DNA of 64,000 nucleotides, taken from the NCBI RefSeq assembly GCF_016093275.1, contig NZ_JAEDAK010000016.1, positions 48,842 to 112,841 of the forward strand. Direction: 5' to 3'. The notes below the pieces were generated by a model. The model was not told where the DNA came from and made no database searches. It saw only the letters and a program-made list of their open reading frames with translations. The position numbers and the translations under genes were made by a program. This document shows, one piece after another, positions 9,513 through 18,207 of this stretch; position 1 is the first letter of the stretch; every line of letters begins with the position of its first letter. Origin of the DNA: Inhella proteolytica. GTDB taxonomy: Bacteria; Pseudomonadota; Gammaproteobacteria; Burkholderiales; Burkholderiaceae_C.

Positions 9513-9621
9513 GGGAAGGATCCCTCGTCCGATCGCGTAGCGGGGCGGCCCCAAGCCGCCCGCCCGGGACTCTGGCGCTGCCCAGAATCGCGCCCCGCTC
9601 GGCTTTCCTCGGGGCCCGCTC

Positions 9622-11298
9622 ATGCGCCTTCCCAATCTGCTCGCCAGCCGCCACGGCCGGCTGCTGGCCTTCTTCCTGCTCTACGTCACCGAAGGCATTC
9701 CGCTGGGCTTCGCTGCCACGGCCGTGGCCACCCAGCTGCGCCGCTACGGCGTGGGCCCGGCCGAGATCGGCGCCTTCGTCGCCTCCTTCTACCTGCCCTG
9801 GGCCTTCAAATGGGCCTTCGGGCCGATGGTGGACGTGTTCCGCTCGACGCGCTTCGGCCACCGCCGCGCCTGGATCCTCGGCACCCAGCTGATGATGGCG
9901 TTGACCCTGCTGGCGCTGATGGCCGTGCCCTTGCCGACGGGCCTGGGCCTGTTCACCGCCATCCTGCTGGTGCACAACGCCTTCGGCGCGCTGCAGGACG
10001 TGGCGATCGACTCCCTGGCCTGCACCACGCTGCAGCCCGAGGAACGCGGCCTGGGCAACGGCCTGATGTTCGCCGGCGCCGCCCTGGGAACGGCGCTGGG
10101 CGGCAGCGGCGTGCTGTTCCTGAGCGGCTGGACCGGCTTCAGCTTCACCTTCGTCTTCGTCGCCGCCGCGATCCTGGCCGTGACGGCCAGCGTGGTGTGG
10201 CCCCTGCGCGAGGCGCCCGGCCTGCTGGATGCACCGCCGCCCGCCGGCTGGCGCAGTGCCGGGCGCGAAATGCAGCGCTTCGCCGGCGATGTCTTCCGAG
10301 CCTTCCTGGGCACGCGCGGCGCCTTTGCCGCGCTCGGCTTCGCGCTGCTGCCGGTGGGCGCCATGGCCCTGGGCCTGGCCCTGCAGTCCAACCTGGCGGT
10401 GGAGCTGGGCATGGACGACGCCCAGATCGGCTGGCTCAGCCTGGCCACCCAGGTGGTGATGGCGGCCTTCATGGTGTTGGGCGGCCACTTGGGCGACCGC
10501 CTGGGCCGGCGCGGCACCCTGGCCGTCTACATCCTCGGCATGGCCCCGCCCACGCTTTACCTGGCCTGGGCGCTGCAGCAGGCCGGCTACATCTGGCCCA
10601 GCAGCACGCCCACGCCCCAGCCCGCGCTGCAGCTGGCGTTGTGGGTGGCCTCGATGGGCTACTCGGTCTTCCAGGGCCTGATGTACGGCACCCGTGCTGC
10701 GCTCTTCATGGACGTGACCAACCCGCGCCTGGCCGCCACCCAGTTCACCGCCTACATGGCGTTGATGAACTTGGCGATCGCCTTTTCATCCAACTGGCTG
10801 GGCCTGGCCACCGAACTGCTCGGCTATCCGCTGACCCTGTTGCTGGACGCGCTGACCGGCCTGCTCTGCCTGGCCCTGCTGCCGGCCCTGCGCGCCCAGC
10901 CCGGCCTGGTGCACGACGGCCGCGCCGAAGCCCGAGCACGCCGTTGCGCGCTCGCGCTGGGCCTGCTCTGCCTGGCCTGGCTGCCCTGCAGCCTGCAGCT
11001 GCCGCAGTTCGGCAAGGCCCAGCCCCTGATCCACACGGTCTTCACCCTGGTCTTCGTGGCCTCGGCCCTGGTCCTGCTGGCCGGCCGCGCCGAGCTGGGC
11101 CGCGCGCGCCGCCTGGTGGCCTGGCTGGCGCCGCTGCTGCTGGCGCTGCCGGCGCGGCGCTGGCTGCCGGCCCTCGATTGGCCGCCGCTGGTCAGTGCCC
11201 TGCAAGGCCTGAGTCTGCTGCTGCCGTTGGCGGCCGGTCTGTTGCTGCTCGGCTTAGGGATGCGCAGTTGGCAGGGCCTGGCTCCGCAGCCGGCCTAG
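9622..11298 (+). CDS. AmpG-like MFS transporter
   Basis: A 558-residue polytopic inner-membrane carrier of the major facilitator superfamily. The start LLAFFLLYVTEGIPLGF and the FASFYLPWAFKWAFGPMVD-type first loop resemble the PAT/AmpG subfamily, which moves anhydromuropeptides or acetyl-CoA; assignment to muropeptides here is inference. At least twelve hydrophobic segments are visible, with an extra C-terminal hydrophobic pair (about 470-550). The stop overlaps the convergent amidotransferase stop in the four bases CTAG (11295-11298). A 12-bp palindrome lies about 110 bases upstream. Confidence 0.8.
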   Translation: MRLPNLLASRHGRLLAFFLLYVTEGIPLGFAATAVATQLRRYGVGPAEIGAFVASFYLPWAFKWAFGPMVDVFRSTRFGHRRAWILGTQLMMALTLLALMAVPLPTGLGLFTAILLVHNAFGALQDVAIDSLACTTLQPEERGLGNGLMFAGAALGTALGGSGVLFLSGWTGFSFTFVFVAAAILAVTASVVWPLREAPGLLDAPPPAGWRSAGREMQRFAGDVFRAFLGTRGAFAALGFALLPVGAMALGLALQSNLAVELGMDDAQIGWLSLATQVVMAAFMVLGGHLGDRLGRRGTLAVYILGMAPPTLYLAWALQQAGYIWPSSTPTPQPALQLALWVASMGYSVFQGLMYGTRAALFMDVTNPRLAATQFTAYMALMNLAIAFSSNWLGLATELLGYPLTLLLDALTGLLCLALLPALRAQPGLVHDGRAEARARRCALALGLLCLAWLPCSLQLPQFGKAQPLIHTVFTLVFVASALVLLAGRAELGRARRLVAWLAPLLLALPARRWLPALDWPPLVSALQGLSLLLPLAAGLLLLGLGMRSWQGLAPQPA

Positions 11299-11987
11299 GG
11301 CCAGGTGCTGCGCCAGTCGTCCAACCAGGGGTAGAACCAGCCCGCCACTCGGCGCTGGCGCTGCCCAGCGGCCCCGCGCGGCAGCGGGCAGTCGGCGCCA
11401 AAGCCGCGGTGCAGGGCGCGCAGGCTGTGGCCATCCCACTCAGGGTGGAACTGCAGCGCGCGCTGGTGGCGGCCACGCGCAAAGCCCTGGCAGGGCCAGG
11501 CCGCGCTGCGGCCCAGGCTGTGGCAGCCGGGCGGGGGTGCGGCAAAACCCTCCTCATGCCATTGCAGGGCTGCAAGGCTTTGGCCGTCCGCCAGTTCCAC
11601 CTGTGTCCAGCCCTGCTCGGGCTCAGGCAGCGCGCGGATGGGCGCGCCGAGCGCGCTGGCCATCAGCTGGGCACCCAGGCAGATGCCCAGACAGGGCAGG
11701 TCTGCTTGCAGCCAGGCGCGCAGGGATTGCTGCTCGGCGCGTAGCCAGGCCGGCGCGCGGTCCAGCATCCAAGGCCCACCGAGCAGGATCAGGGCCTGCC
11801 AGCCCTGGGCTTGCAGAGCGAGCGGGCCGGCGGCGAACAAGGCCTCGGCGCGATGGATTTCCAGCTGGAAACCGCGCCGTCTCGCCCAGCTCGCCAAGCG
11901 CCCCGGCCCCTCGGCCGCATGCTGCTGCAGCAGGCCGATGCGTGGCGTCCCGCTCAGGTCAGATCCCCTGTTTCCTGGTACAGCCAT
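11295..11987 (-). CDS. Class I glutamine amidotransferase (GATase1)
   Basis: The product (230 residues from ATG 11987) has the GATase1 nucleophile elbow LGICLGAQLMA with its catalytic Cys, and the ALQFHPEWD segment with the catalytic His and Glu. Such stand-alone enzymes are often GMP-synthase-like or gamma-glutamyl hydrolases; the partner is unknown. The start is uncertain: ATG 11987 lies 34 bases inside the upstream gene and has no ribosome site, while a CTG at 11957, overlapping the upstream stop as CTGA, has AGGGGA 7 bases before it and gives a protein beginning close to the first core strand (PRIGLLQQH). Confidence 0.75.
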   Translation of the reverse strand: MAVPGNRGSDLSGTPRIGLLQQHAAEGPGRLASWARRRGFQLEIHRAEALFAAGPLALQAQGWQALILLGGPWMLDRAPAWLRAEQQSLRAWLQADLPCLGICLGAQLMASALGAPIRALPEPEQGWTQVELADGQSLAALQWHEEGFAAPPPGCHSLGRSAAWPCQGFARGRHQRALQFHPEWDGHSLRALHRGFGADCPLPRGAAGQRQRRVAGWFYPWLDDWRSTWP

Positions 11988-12664
11988 TGCAGTGCGGTCT
12001 TGGGGGTGAGGCCGGCAGATTGCAGCGCGGCCTGCAGCCGTTGCGGCTGCGGTGCCTGCAGGCCGCCGCCGGGCAGGCTGAGCAGGCGGCGCGGGGCGCC
12101 CACAGTGCGGGACTGGAAGCGGCCGACCAGGTCGATGTCCGGCCGCTGCTCCAACCATTTGACGAGAAAGCGCTCCTGCCCCTGGCCGAAGCAGAAGAAG
12201 CGTTGCTGCGCCGCCTGGTGCGGGCGCGGGTCCAGGCGGTTGAAGAGCAGGACCTCGTCGACCGCCCAGGCCGCGCCGGGCCGCAGCAGCGGGCCGCCGC
12301 GCTCGAAATGGCTCTCGTGCAGATTGGCCTGGAAGCCGCCCAGGGCCTGCGCGTGGCCGGGCTGCAGGCGGTTCAGGTCAAAGCGCTCGGGCTCCAACGT
12401 CAGATAGCCCGGGCCGCGCGCCAGGCGCTGGCGCACTTGGCTCTCCAACCCGGCTTCGGTGGCGCGCAGGCGCAGGAGCACCTGCACATCGTGGGGGCTG
12501 TGGAACATCGGCAGGTGCGAGGCATACAGGCCCTCCAGGCCACCGAACAACAGCATGCCGTGCAGGCCGGGACGGTCGGCCTCGGCATGGGCGGTACGTG
12601 AGCCCAGCCAGGGCAGGGCGGTGCCCAGGGCGAGCAGCTGGCGGCGTGCGGGGGAATGAAGCAT
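11954..12664 (-). CDS. Exported protein of unknown function
   Basis: A 236-residue protein whose N-terminus reads MLHSPARRQLLALG followed by a hydrophobic stretch ending RTAHA. The paired arginines suggest Tat export, though Sec is possible. The mature part has GMLLFGGLEGLYASHLPMFHSPHD-type sequence (shown here split: GMLLFGGLEG, YASHLPMFHSPHD), rich in His, Tyr and aromatic residues; I do not recognise the family. The start was set at ATG 12664 with GAGGA upstream; a longer frame would bury the signal peptide. It is divergent from the LysR gene across 65 bases and overlaps the amidotransferase gene. Confidence 0.65.
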   Translation of the reverse strand: MLHSPARRQLLALGTALPWLGSRTAHAEADRPGLHGMLLFGGLEGLYASHLPMFHSPHDVQVLLRLRATEAGLESQVRQRLARGPGYLTLEPERFDLNRLQPGHAQALGGFQANLHESHFERGGPLLRPGAAWAVDEVLLFNRLDPRPHQAAQQRFFCFGQGQERFLVKWLEQRPDIDLVGRFQSRTVGAPRRLLSLPGGGLQAPQPQRLQAALQSAGLTPKTALQWLYQETGDLT

Positions 12665-12729
12665 GGCCGGCATCCTCGTGTGTGCACACATGCCCGGCAA
12701 GCAACGAATAGTCAACGATCATTGCCGCC

Positions 12730-13620
12730 ATGGAACTGAACGATCTGCGCCTGTTCGCTTGTGCGGCCCGGCATACCAGCCTGCAGCAGGCGGCTGCGGA
12801 GCTGCACCTGACGCCCTCGGCCCTCTCCAAGGCCATCAAGCGCCTGGAGCAGAGCCTGCGCACGCCGCTGTTCGAGCGCCAGGGCAAGGGCCTGCTGCTG
12901 AACGAGGCCGGCGCGCGCCTGCAGCAGCGCGCCCTGGCCTTGCTGCATTTGGCTGAGCAGACGCGCGCCGAGTTCGCCGGCGCCGCCCATGCGGTGGATT
13001 GCCGCCTGGCCGGCCCGGCCCTGCTGCTGGCGCGCTATGCCCCCGCGGCCGCCGCCGCACTGCAGGGCCTGGGCAGCGCCGCGCGCCTGCGCCTGCTCGA
13101 TCTGTTCGAGCTCGAAGCCCTGCAGGCCCTGCAGCGCGGCGAGGCGGATTTCGCGCTCGTCAGCGCCGCTGTGCTGGCTGGCGATGCAGCGCCCGCCGGC
13201 CTGGCCCGCCTTGCGCTGGAAACCCTGCCCATGCGCCTGGGCCTGGCGCCGCAGCATCCGCTGGCCGCCGCACGCAATGTGGGCGCCACTGAACTGGAGC
13301 AAGCCGATTTCGTCTGCCCCACGCGCTCGCTGTTCTGCGGCCTGCGCCGCGGCCCGGGCTCGGACGGCTGGCGCGACGAGGCCCTGCCGCGCCGCATCCG
13401 CTACCGCGTCGACGACCTGCACAGCCTCCTGACCTTGGTGCGCAGCGGCCACGCCTTGGCCTATCTGCCCGAGTTTTTGATCCAGCAGGAAGGCCTGCAG
13501 GCCAAGCCCCTGCGCGGCGCGCCCTTCCACTGCGAGGAACAGGCCTTGCTGCTCTGGCGCCCGGCGGCGGCGATGGGGTGGCAGGCGCGTTGGGTGGAGG
13601 GACTGCGGGGTTTGATCTAG
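12730..13620 (+). CDS. LysR-family transcriptional regulator
   Basis: A 296-residue LysR regulator. The N-terminal winged helix-turn-helix is clear (LRLFACAARHTSLQQAAAELH, here noted by its ends; then LTPSALSKAIKRLEQ), followed by a periplasmic-binding-like effector domain from about residue 85. It is transcribed away from the exported-protein gene with only 65 bases between the starts, the classic LysR layout, so that gene and the amidotransferase behind it are its likely targets. The inducer cannot be predicted. The structured repeat copy 1 begins about 20 bases after the stop. Confidence 0.88.
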   Translation: MELNDLRLFACAARHTSLQQAAAELHLTPSALSKAIKRLEQSLRTPLFERQGKGLLLNEAGARLQQRALALLHLAEQTRAEFAGAAHAVDCRLAGPALLLARYAPAAAAALQGLGSAARLRLLDLFELEALQALQRGEADFALVSAAVLAGDAAPAGLARLALETLPMRLGLAPQHPLAAARNVGATELEQADFVCPTRSLFCGLRRGPGSDGWRDEALPRRIRYRVDDLHSLLTLVRSGHALAYLPEFLIQQEGLQAKPLRGAPFHCEEQALLLWRPAAAMGWQARWVEGLRGLI

Positions 13621-13640
13621 TGTTGTGTCGAGTCCTGAAA

Positions 13641-13960
13641 GCCCGCAGGGGCTTCACCCCTGCACCCGACCTTCTTTCTTTGCCTCGCCAAAGAAAGAAG
13701 GCAAAGAAAAGCGACCCCGATGCCAGCGCCCCTGGCCGTGCCAGGGGTTCCCTGCGGTGCGCGAAGAGCGGGCCCCGGCCCAAAACTCACTGCGTTCGCT
13801 GCGCTCACTCCGTTCAGACAGTTGGGCCGAGTCAGTGCTTGATGCGCGCTGCGCGCGCGGGCCCGCTCTTCTGTGCTCCTCGGCTTGGCATAGGGGCAAC
13901 TCCAAACAGCCAGCAGCCGAACAGCCCGGACTTCAATCAGCGCGCCGTCTCCCGGCTGCT
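13641..13960. repeat. Structured repeat element, copy 1 (3'-truncated)
   Basis: No gene is seen in 13621-14069. The stretch holds consecutive hairpins: A, GCAGGGG/CCCCTGC (13645-13651, 13657-13663); B, 13 bp CCTTCTTTCTTTG/CAAAGAAAGAAGG (13670-13682, 13689-13701); C, CCCCTGG/CCAGGGG (13729-13735, 13741-13747); D, 13 bp GAAGAGCGGGCCC (13763-13775) with 13859-13871; and nested inside it E, GGCCCAA/TTGGGCC (13777-13783, 13822-13828). It aligns in order with 51157-51480, but the whole right end of that element is missing. From 13961 to 14069 only a small hairpin near 13978-13994 is seen. Not a coding region. Confidence 0.85.
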
Positions 13961-14069
13961 CAAGGTGCTACCTCAATGCGCTGCAGAGCAGCGCAACTTG
14001 ACTGGGCGGCGTGCGCCAGCACGTGTTGCCAAACTGACCAAGCTCACGCGAGTCGAATGGCGCGTGCTG

Positions 14070-14387
14070 CTAGGCGTATGCACGCGCGAGCACCGCCAGC
14101 CCGAGTGCGATGAGGAACGATGCCGACGCCAAGAACGCTGTCAAAACCCAACCGTAGCGAACCCTGGCAAAAGGCTGCTCCGGCAGATTGGCCACCGAAA
14201 GCAGGATCGCTACGAGGCGATTTGAGTTGGGTTTCGTCTTCGTATCCACCATCACAACGACGGCCAAGATGGCAGCCAGGACTGCAGCCGTCGCTGCTAT
14301 TGGTGCGAGCCAGGGCGGCGGAAGTGTGTAGACGGCCGCCACGCCAGCGCCCATTGAGCCCATGATGGAGGCGACGACCCGGGCCAT
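14070..14387 (-). CDS. Predicted membrane protein, unknown
   Basis: A 105-residue protein with three hydrophobic segments (about residues 5-20, 28-47 and 80-102) and a polar central loop DTKTKPNSNR. I recognise no family. It is less GC-rich than its neighbours by eye and lies between the repeat copy 1 and the FAD-dehydrogenase gene, 10 bases behind the latter's stop and on the same strand, so it could be read as a downstream operon member. The composition and the neighbouring repeat suggest acquired DNA. Confidence 0.6.
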   Translation of the reverse strand: MARVVASIMGSMGAGVAAVYTLPPPWLAPIAATAAVLAAILAVVVMVDTKTKPNSNRLVAILLSVANLPEQPFARVRYGWVLTAFLASASFLIALGLAVLARAYA

Positions 14388-14397
14388 CTTCAGATGC

Positions 14398-16068
14398 CTA
14401 GCTGTCCAGCCCCAGCATCACCCGCCCCAGCGCCTCGGCCACCTCGATGCCATCGACCCCCGCCGACATGATGCCGCCGGCGTACCCGGCGCCCTCGCCG
14501 GCCGGATAGAGGCCGCGCACATTCAGGCTCTGGTAGTCCTTGCCGCGCGTGATGCGCAGCGGCGAGGAGGTGCGGGTCTCGACCCCGGTCAGCACGGCGT
14601 CCGGGCGGTCGAAGCCGCGGATCTGGCGGCCGAAGGCGGGCAGGGCCTCGCGGATGGCTTCGAGCACGTAGTCGGGCAGGCTGCCGCGGCCCTTCTGGGC
14701 CAGGTTCGTCAGCGTGATGCCGGGCTTGTACGAGGGCTCGACCTCGCCGAGCACGGTGCTGGCCTGGCGCTTGAGGAAGTCGCCCACCAGGCCGCCGGGC
14801 GCGCGGTAGCCGCCGCCGCCCAGTTCGTAGGCGCGCGATTCCCAGATGCGCTGGAAGGCCATGCCGTCGAGCGGATTCACCGGGCCTTCGGTCTTGCCGT
14901 CCTGGCGGTAATCCTGCGGGTTGATGCCGACGACGATGCCGGCATTGGCATTGCGCTCGGCGCGCGAGTACTGGCTCATGCCATTGGTGACCACGCGCTC
15001 CAGTTCCGAGGTGGCGGCCACCACGGTGCCGCCCGGGCACATGCAGAAGCTGTAGACCGACCGGCCGTTCTTGGCGTGGTGCACGAGCTTGTAGTCGGCC
15101 GCGCCCAGGATGGGGTTGCCAGCGTTCGGCCCGAAACGGGCGGCGTCGATCAGGCTCTGCGGGTGCTCGATGCGATAGCCGATCGAGAAGGGCTTGGCCT
15201 CCATGTAGACGCCGCGCCCGTGCAGCATCGTGAAGGTGTCGCGCGCGCTGTGGCCCAGGGCCAGCACGACGTGATCGGTGCGGATCTGCTCGCCCGATTC
15301 AAGGGTGAGGCCGCGCACGGCGCCGTCCTCGATCAGCAGATCGGTCACCTTCTGGCCGAAGCGGATCTCGCCGCCCAGGGCCTCGATGTCGGCGCGCATC
15401 TTCTCGATCATGCTCACCAGGCGGAAGGTGCCGATGTGGGGCTTGCTGACGAACAGGATTTCCTCGGGCGCGCCGGCCTTGACGAATTCGGTCAATACCT
15501 TGCGAGTCAGGAAGCGCGGGTCGGAGATCTGGCTGTAGAGCTTGCCGTCCGAGAAGGTGCCGGCGCCGCCTTCGCCGAACTGCACATTGCTTTCGGGCTT
15601 GAGCACGCCCTGGCGCCACAGGCCCCAGGTGTCCTTGGTGCGCTCGCGCACCGCGCGGCCGCGTTCCAGCACGAGCGGGCGCAGGCCCATCTGGGCCAGG
15701 ATCAGCGCCGCAAACAGGCCGCAGGGGCCGAAACCCACCACCACCGGGCGGTGCCGGCTGGGCTGGGCGTAGAAATCCGCCGGCGCGCTGCCCGCCACGC
15801 GGTAGCGCGTGTCCGGGCTGGGGCGCAGATGCGGGTCGCCACTGGCCAGCAGTTGGGCCTCGCGCGTGGCCGAGGCCAGCTCGCAATCCAGCGTGTAGAT
15901 CAGCTGCATGGCCGTCTTCTTGCGCGCGTCGTGGGCGCGCTTGTAGACGGTGAAGCCCAGCAGCTCGGCCGCCTGGCCCGGCTTCAGACCCAGGCGCTGC
16001 AGCACGGCGGCCTGCAGTTGCTCCTCGGTGTGGTTCAGCGGCAGGCGCAGGTCGGTGATTCGAAGCAT
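14398..16068 (-). CDS. FAD-dependent dehydrogenase (COG2509-like)
   Basis: A 556-residue flavoprotein. After an N-terminal domain of about 100 residues (MLRITDLRLPLNH start) comes the FAD dinucleotide fold VVVGFGPCGLFAALILAQMG and LVLERG, then FSDGKLYSQI and, near the C-terminus, GLYPAGEGAGYAGGI, the second FAD motif. This matches the uncharacterised FAD-dependent dehydrogenases of COG2509. The substrate is not known. An upstream terminator at 16082-16109 separates it from the small basic protein gene, so its promoter must lie in or near 16069-16082. Confidence 0.85.
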   Translation of the reverse strand: MLRITDLRLPLNHTEEQLQAAVLQRLGLKPGQAAELLGFTVYKRAHDARKKTAMQLIYTLDCELASATREAQLLASGDPHLRPSPDTRYRVAGSAPADFYAQPSRHRPVVVGFGPCGLFAALILAQMGLRPLVLERGRAVRERTKDTWGLWRQGVLKPESNVQFGEGGAGTFSDGKLYSQISDPRFLTRKVLTEFVKAGAPEEILFVSKPHIGTFRLVSMIEKMRADIEALGGEIRFGQKVTDLLIEDGAVRGLTLESGEQIRTDHVVLALGHSARDTFTMLHGRGVYMEAKPFSIGYRIEHPQSLIDAARFGPNAGNPILGAADYKLVHHAKNGRSVYSFCMCPGGTVVAATSELERVVTNGMSQYSRAERNANAGIVVGINPQDYRQDGKTEGPVNPLDGMAFQRIWESRAYELGGGGYRAPGGLVGDFLKRQASTVLGEVEPSYKPGITLTNLAQKGRGSLPDYVLEAIREALPAFGRQIRGFDRPDAVLTGVETRTSSPLRITRGKDYQSLNVRGLYPAGEGAGYAGGIMSAGVDGIEVAEALGRVMLGLDS

Positions 16069-16081
16069 GGTGGCAAAGCGG

Positions 16082-16109
16082 AAAAAACTACGGCGCCAGG
16101 AGGCGCCGT
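16082..16109 (-). terminator. Rho-independent terminator of the small basic protein gene
   Basis: ACGGCGCC (16090-16097) pairs with GGCGCCGT (16102-16109) over a 4-base loop. Read on the minus strand the stem is followed by AG and six T residues (16082-16089 region). It lies just after the stop of the 54-residue gene. Confidence 0.85.
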
Positions 16110-16133
16110 TCGGACTCAGGAGCCAGGGGGCTC

Positions 16134-16298
16134 TTAGCCTTGGTGCGGGCGCTTGCCCGGGTTCTTCTTGCTGCGGGTGTGCGAGCCACGTTCCTGGCTG
16201 CGCTTCTGGCCGCGCGCGGTGGTGAAGGTCACGCCGGCGGGGGTGGCGGGGCGCGGGGTGGCCTTGCGGTCGGCTTCGGTACGGATCTTGTTGCCCAT
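16134..16298 (-). CDS. Small basic protein of unknown function
   Basis: A 54-residue, strongly basic protein starting MGNKIRTEADRK and rich in Arg, Lys, Thr, Ser, Gly and Pro (KRSQERGSHTRSKKNPGKR). It has no hydrophobic core and is probably disordered, perhaps an RNA- or DNA-binding tail. I believe similar short proteins occur in related bacteria but cannot name a family. ATG 16298 is chosen because the in-frame extension upstream is unlike the basic body. Its own terminator follows, so it is a monocistronic unit. Confidence 0.65.
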   Translation of the reverse strand: MGNKIRTEADRKATPRPATPAGVTFTTARGQKRSQERGSHTRSKKNPGKRPHQG

Positions 16299-16416
16299 GG
16301 TGTGGCTTTCAGAAAAATGGAGTTTTGACAGCCAGAAGTCCACAACGGCATTCGGCCCAGCGCCCGCGCGTTGCGCGCAGGCCGGGGCGGAGTTTAGGCG
16401 ATGAGCTTGCAGACGC

Positions 16417-18207
16417 TCATTCGGCCAGCTGCTGCAGCTGCACCAGGCGCTGGTACACGCCGCCCGGGATCGCCATCAGCGCTTCATGGGTGCCGCGCTC
16501 CACCAGATGGCCGTGGTGCAGCACCAGGATGGGGTCGGCGGCGCGGATGGTGGAGAGCCGGTGCGCCACTGCGATCACGGTGATGCGGCCGCGCAGGGCG
16601 CTCAAGGCCTCGCCCAGCAGGGCCTCGGTGCCGCTGTCGATGTTCGCCGTGGCTTCGTCCAGCAGCAGGATCTTGGGCGAGCCGGCCAGCGCCCGCGCCA
16701 TGGCCAGCAGTTGCTTCTGGCCAGTGGAGAGCTGCACGCCGCCTTCGCCCAGCAGGGTGTCGTAGCCCTGGGGCAGGGCCAGCAGCATCTCGTGCAGGCG
16801 CGCCTGGCGCGCGGCCTCTTGCAGCGTGGCGTCGCTCAGGTGCGTGCGGCCCATGCGCAGGTTGTCCCAGGCGCTGGCCGAGAGCAGCTGCGGCTCCTGC
16901 GGCACCAGGGCCAGGTCGTGGCGCAGCCGCGCTTCGTCCAGGGTCTCCAGCGGCTGGCCGTCCACCAGAATGCGCCCGCCGCGCGGTGCATAGAAGCGCA
17001 GCAGCAGGGCCAGCAGGGTGCTCTTGCCGCTGCCGGTGTGGCCCACCAGGCCCACGAAGCTGCCGGCGGGCAGCGTCAGGTCGAAGGGGTGCAGCACGTC
17101 GGCGCCCTCGCCATAGCCGGCGCGTAGCTGCTCGATGCGGATCTCGCCCCGCTCGATGCCGGGCCCGCCGGGCGCAGGCAGGGGGGCGTGGGCCTCCTGC
17201 AGCAGCACGCCCACGCGCGCCGCCGCCACCAGGGCCTGCTGCAGCTGGCCGAACTGCAGGGTGATCTGGATCAGCGGCTCGACCACGCGGGTCAGATAGC
17301 TGAGGAAGGCGTAGAGCAGGCCGACCTCCAGCCCGCTGACTTCGCGCTGCTGCGCATAGCCCAGGATCAGCGCCACCATCAGCAGCACGTTCAGCAGGTC
17401 CAGCGCCGGGCGCAGCAGCCAGGCGTTGGCACGCATTTCCTTCATGCGGGCGCGGTAGTGCTGGTCGTTGTGGTTGGCAAAGCGGGCCTGGAAGCGCCCC
17501 AGCGCGCCGCTGGCCTGCAGTACCGCCAGGCCGCCGAGGTTCTCGGCGATCTGCGCATTGATGTCGCTCTTCAGCGCGCGCGCCTGCGCCACCGCCGGGG
17601 CCGAGAGCCGCTGGTAGGCCCAGATCACCAGGACCATGGCAGGCACCAGGGCGGCGATGATGAGCATCAGCCGCCAGTCCAGGAAGGCCATGGCCACCAG
17701 GGTGCCGGCCACGACGATGCTGGAGTCCAGCATCACGTACAGCACCTGGCGGTAGAGCTGGTTGACGGACTCGGTGTCGTTGGTGACGCGGCTGACCAGG
17801 GCGCCGGTGATCTGCTTGTCGAAGTAGGCCATCGGCAGCGCCAGAACATGCTGGAACACCTGCGCGCGCAGGCGCAGCACGGCCTTCTGTGCCACGCCGG
17901 CCATGCGCGTGAGCTGCAGATAGCGCAGGCCGCTGGCAGCCAAGCCGCTGACCCAGATGGCGGCCAGCAGTGCGGCCATCAGGCCGATGGCCTCGAACTG
18001 GCGCGGCAGCAGATGCTCGTCGATCAGGCGCTTGGCCAGGATGGGGCCGAGTGCTTCGAGGCCGGCGGCGACGATCAGCCAGGCCGTGCCGATGAAGACC
18101 TGGCGCCGCTCCGGTCGGGCCATGGTCCAGAGCAGGCGCGCGGCGTCGCGCAGGCTGGAGCGTGCGACGTCCTGCGCGCGGACTTCCTCACGCATCTGCT
18201 CACTCAT
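16417..18207 (-). CDS. ABC exporter half-transporter, MdlB-like
   Basis: A 596-residue permease-ATPase fusion: six-helix membrane domain (about 25-320) followed by an ATP-binding domain with Walker A GHTGSGKST, signature LSTGQKQ and a canonical Walker B plus catalytic Glu (ILLLDEATANIDS). The upstream partner gene has a degenerate catalytic site, so the two form a heterodimeric exporter of the MdlAB/SmdAB type. The start was set at ATG 18207, which overlaps the upstream stop by 8 bases. The exported substrate is unknown; drug or lipid export is only a family-level guess. Confidence 0.85.
   Translation of the reverse strand: MSEQMREEVRAQDVARSSLRDAARLLWTMARPERRQVFIGTAWLIVAAGLEALGPILAKRLIDEHLLPRQFEAIGLMAALLAAIWVSGLAASGLRYLQLTRMAGVAQKAVLRLRAQVFQHVLALPMAYFDKQITGALVSRVTNDTESVNQLYRQVLYVMLDSSIVVAGTLVAMAFLDWRLMLIIAALVPAMVLVIWAYQRLSAPAVAQARALKSDINAQIAENLGGLAVLQASGALGRFQARFANHNDQHYRARMKEMRANAWLLRPALDLLNVLLMVALILGYAQQREVSGLEVGLLYAFLSYLTRVVEPLIQITLQFGQLQQALVAAARVGVLLQEAHAPLPAPGGPGIERGEIRIEQLRAGYGEGADVLHPFDLTLPAGSFVGLVGHTGSGKSTLLALLLRFYAPRGGRILVDGQPLETLDEARLRHDLALVPQEPQLLSASAWDNLRMGRTHLSDATLQEAARQARLHEMLLALPQGYDTLLGEGGVQLSTGQKQLLAMARALAGSPKILLLDEATANIDSGTEALLGEALSALRGRITVIAVAHRLSTIRAADPILVLHHGHLVERGTHEALMAIPGGVYQRLVQLQQLAE

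Noticed and set aside
13641..13960. CRISPR array or IS element at the repeats
   Set aside because: There are no regularly spaced direct repeats with unique spacers, and no transposase or target-site duplication is visible.
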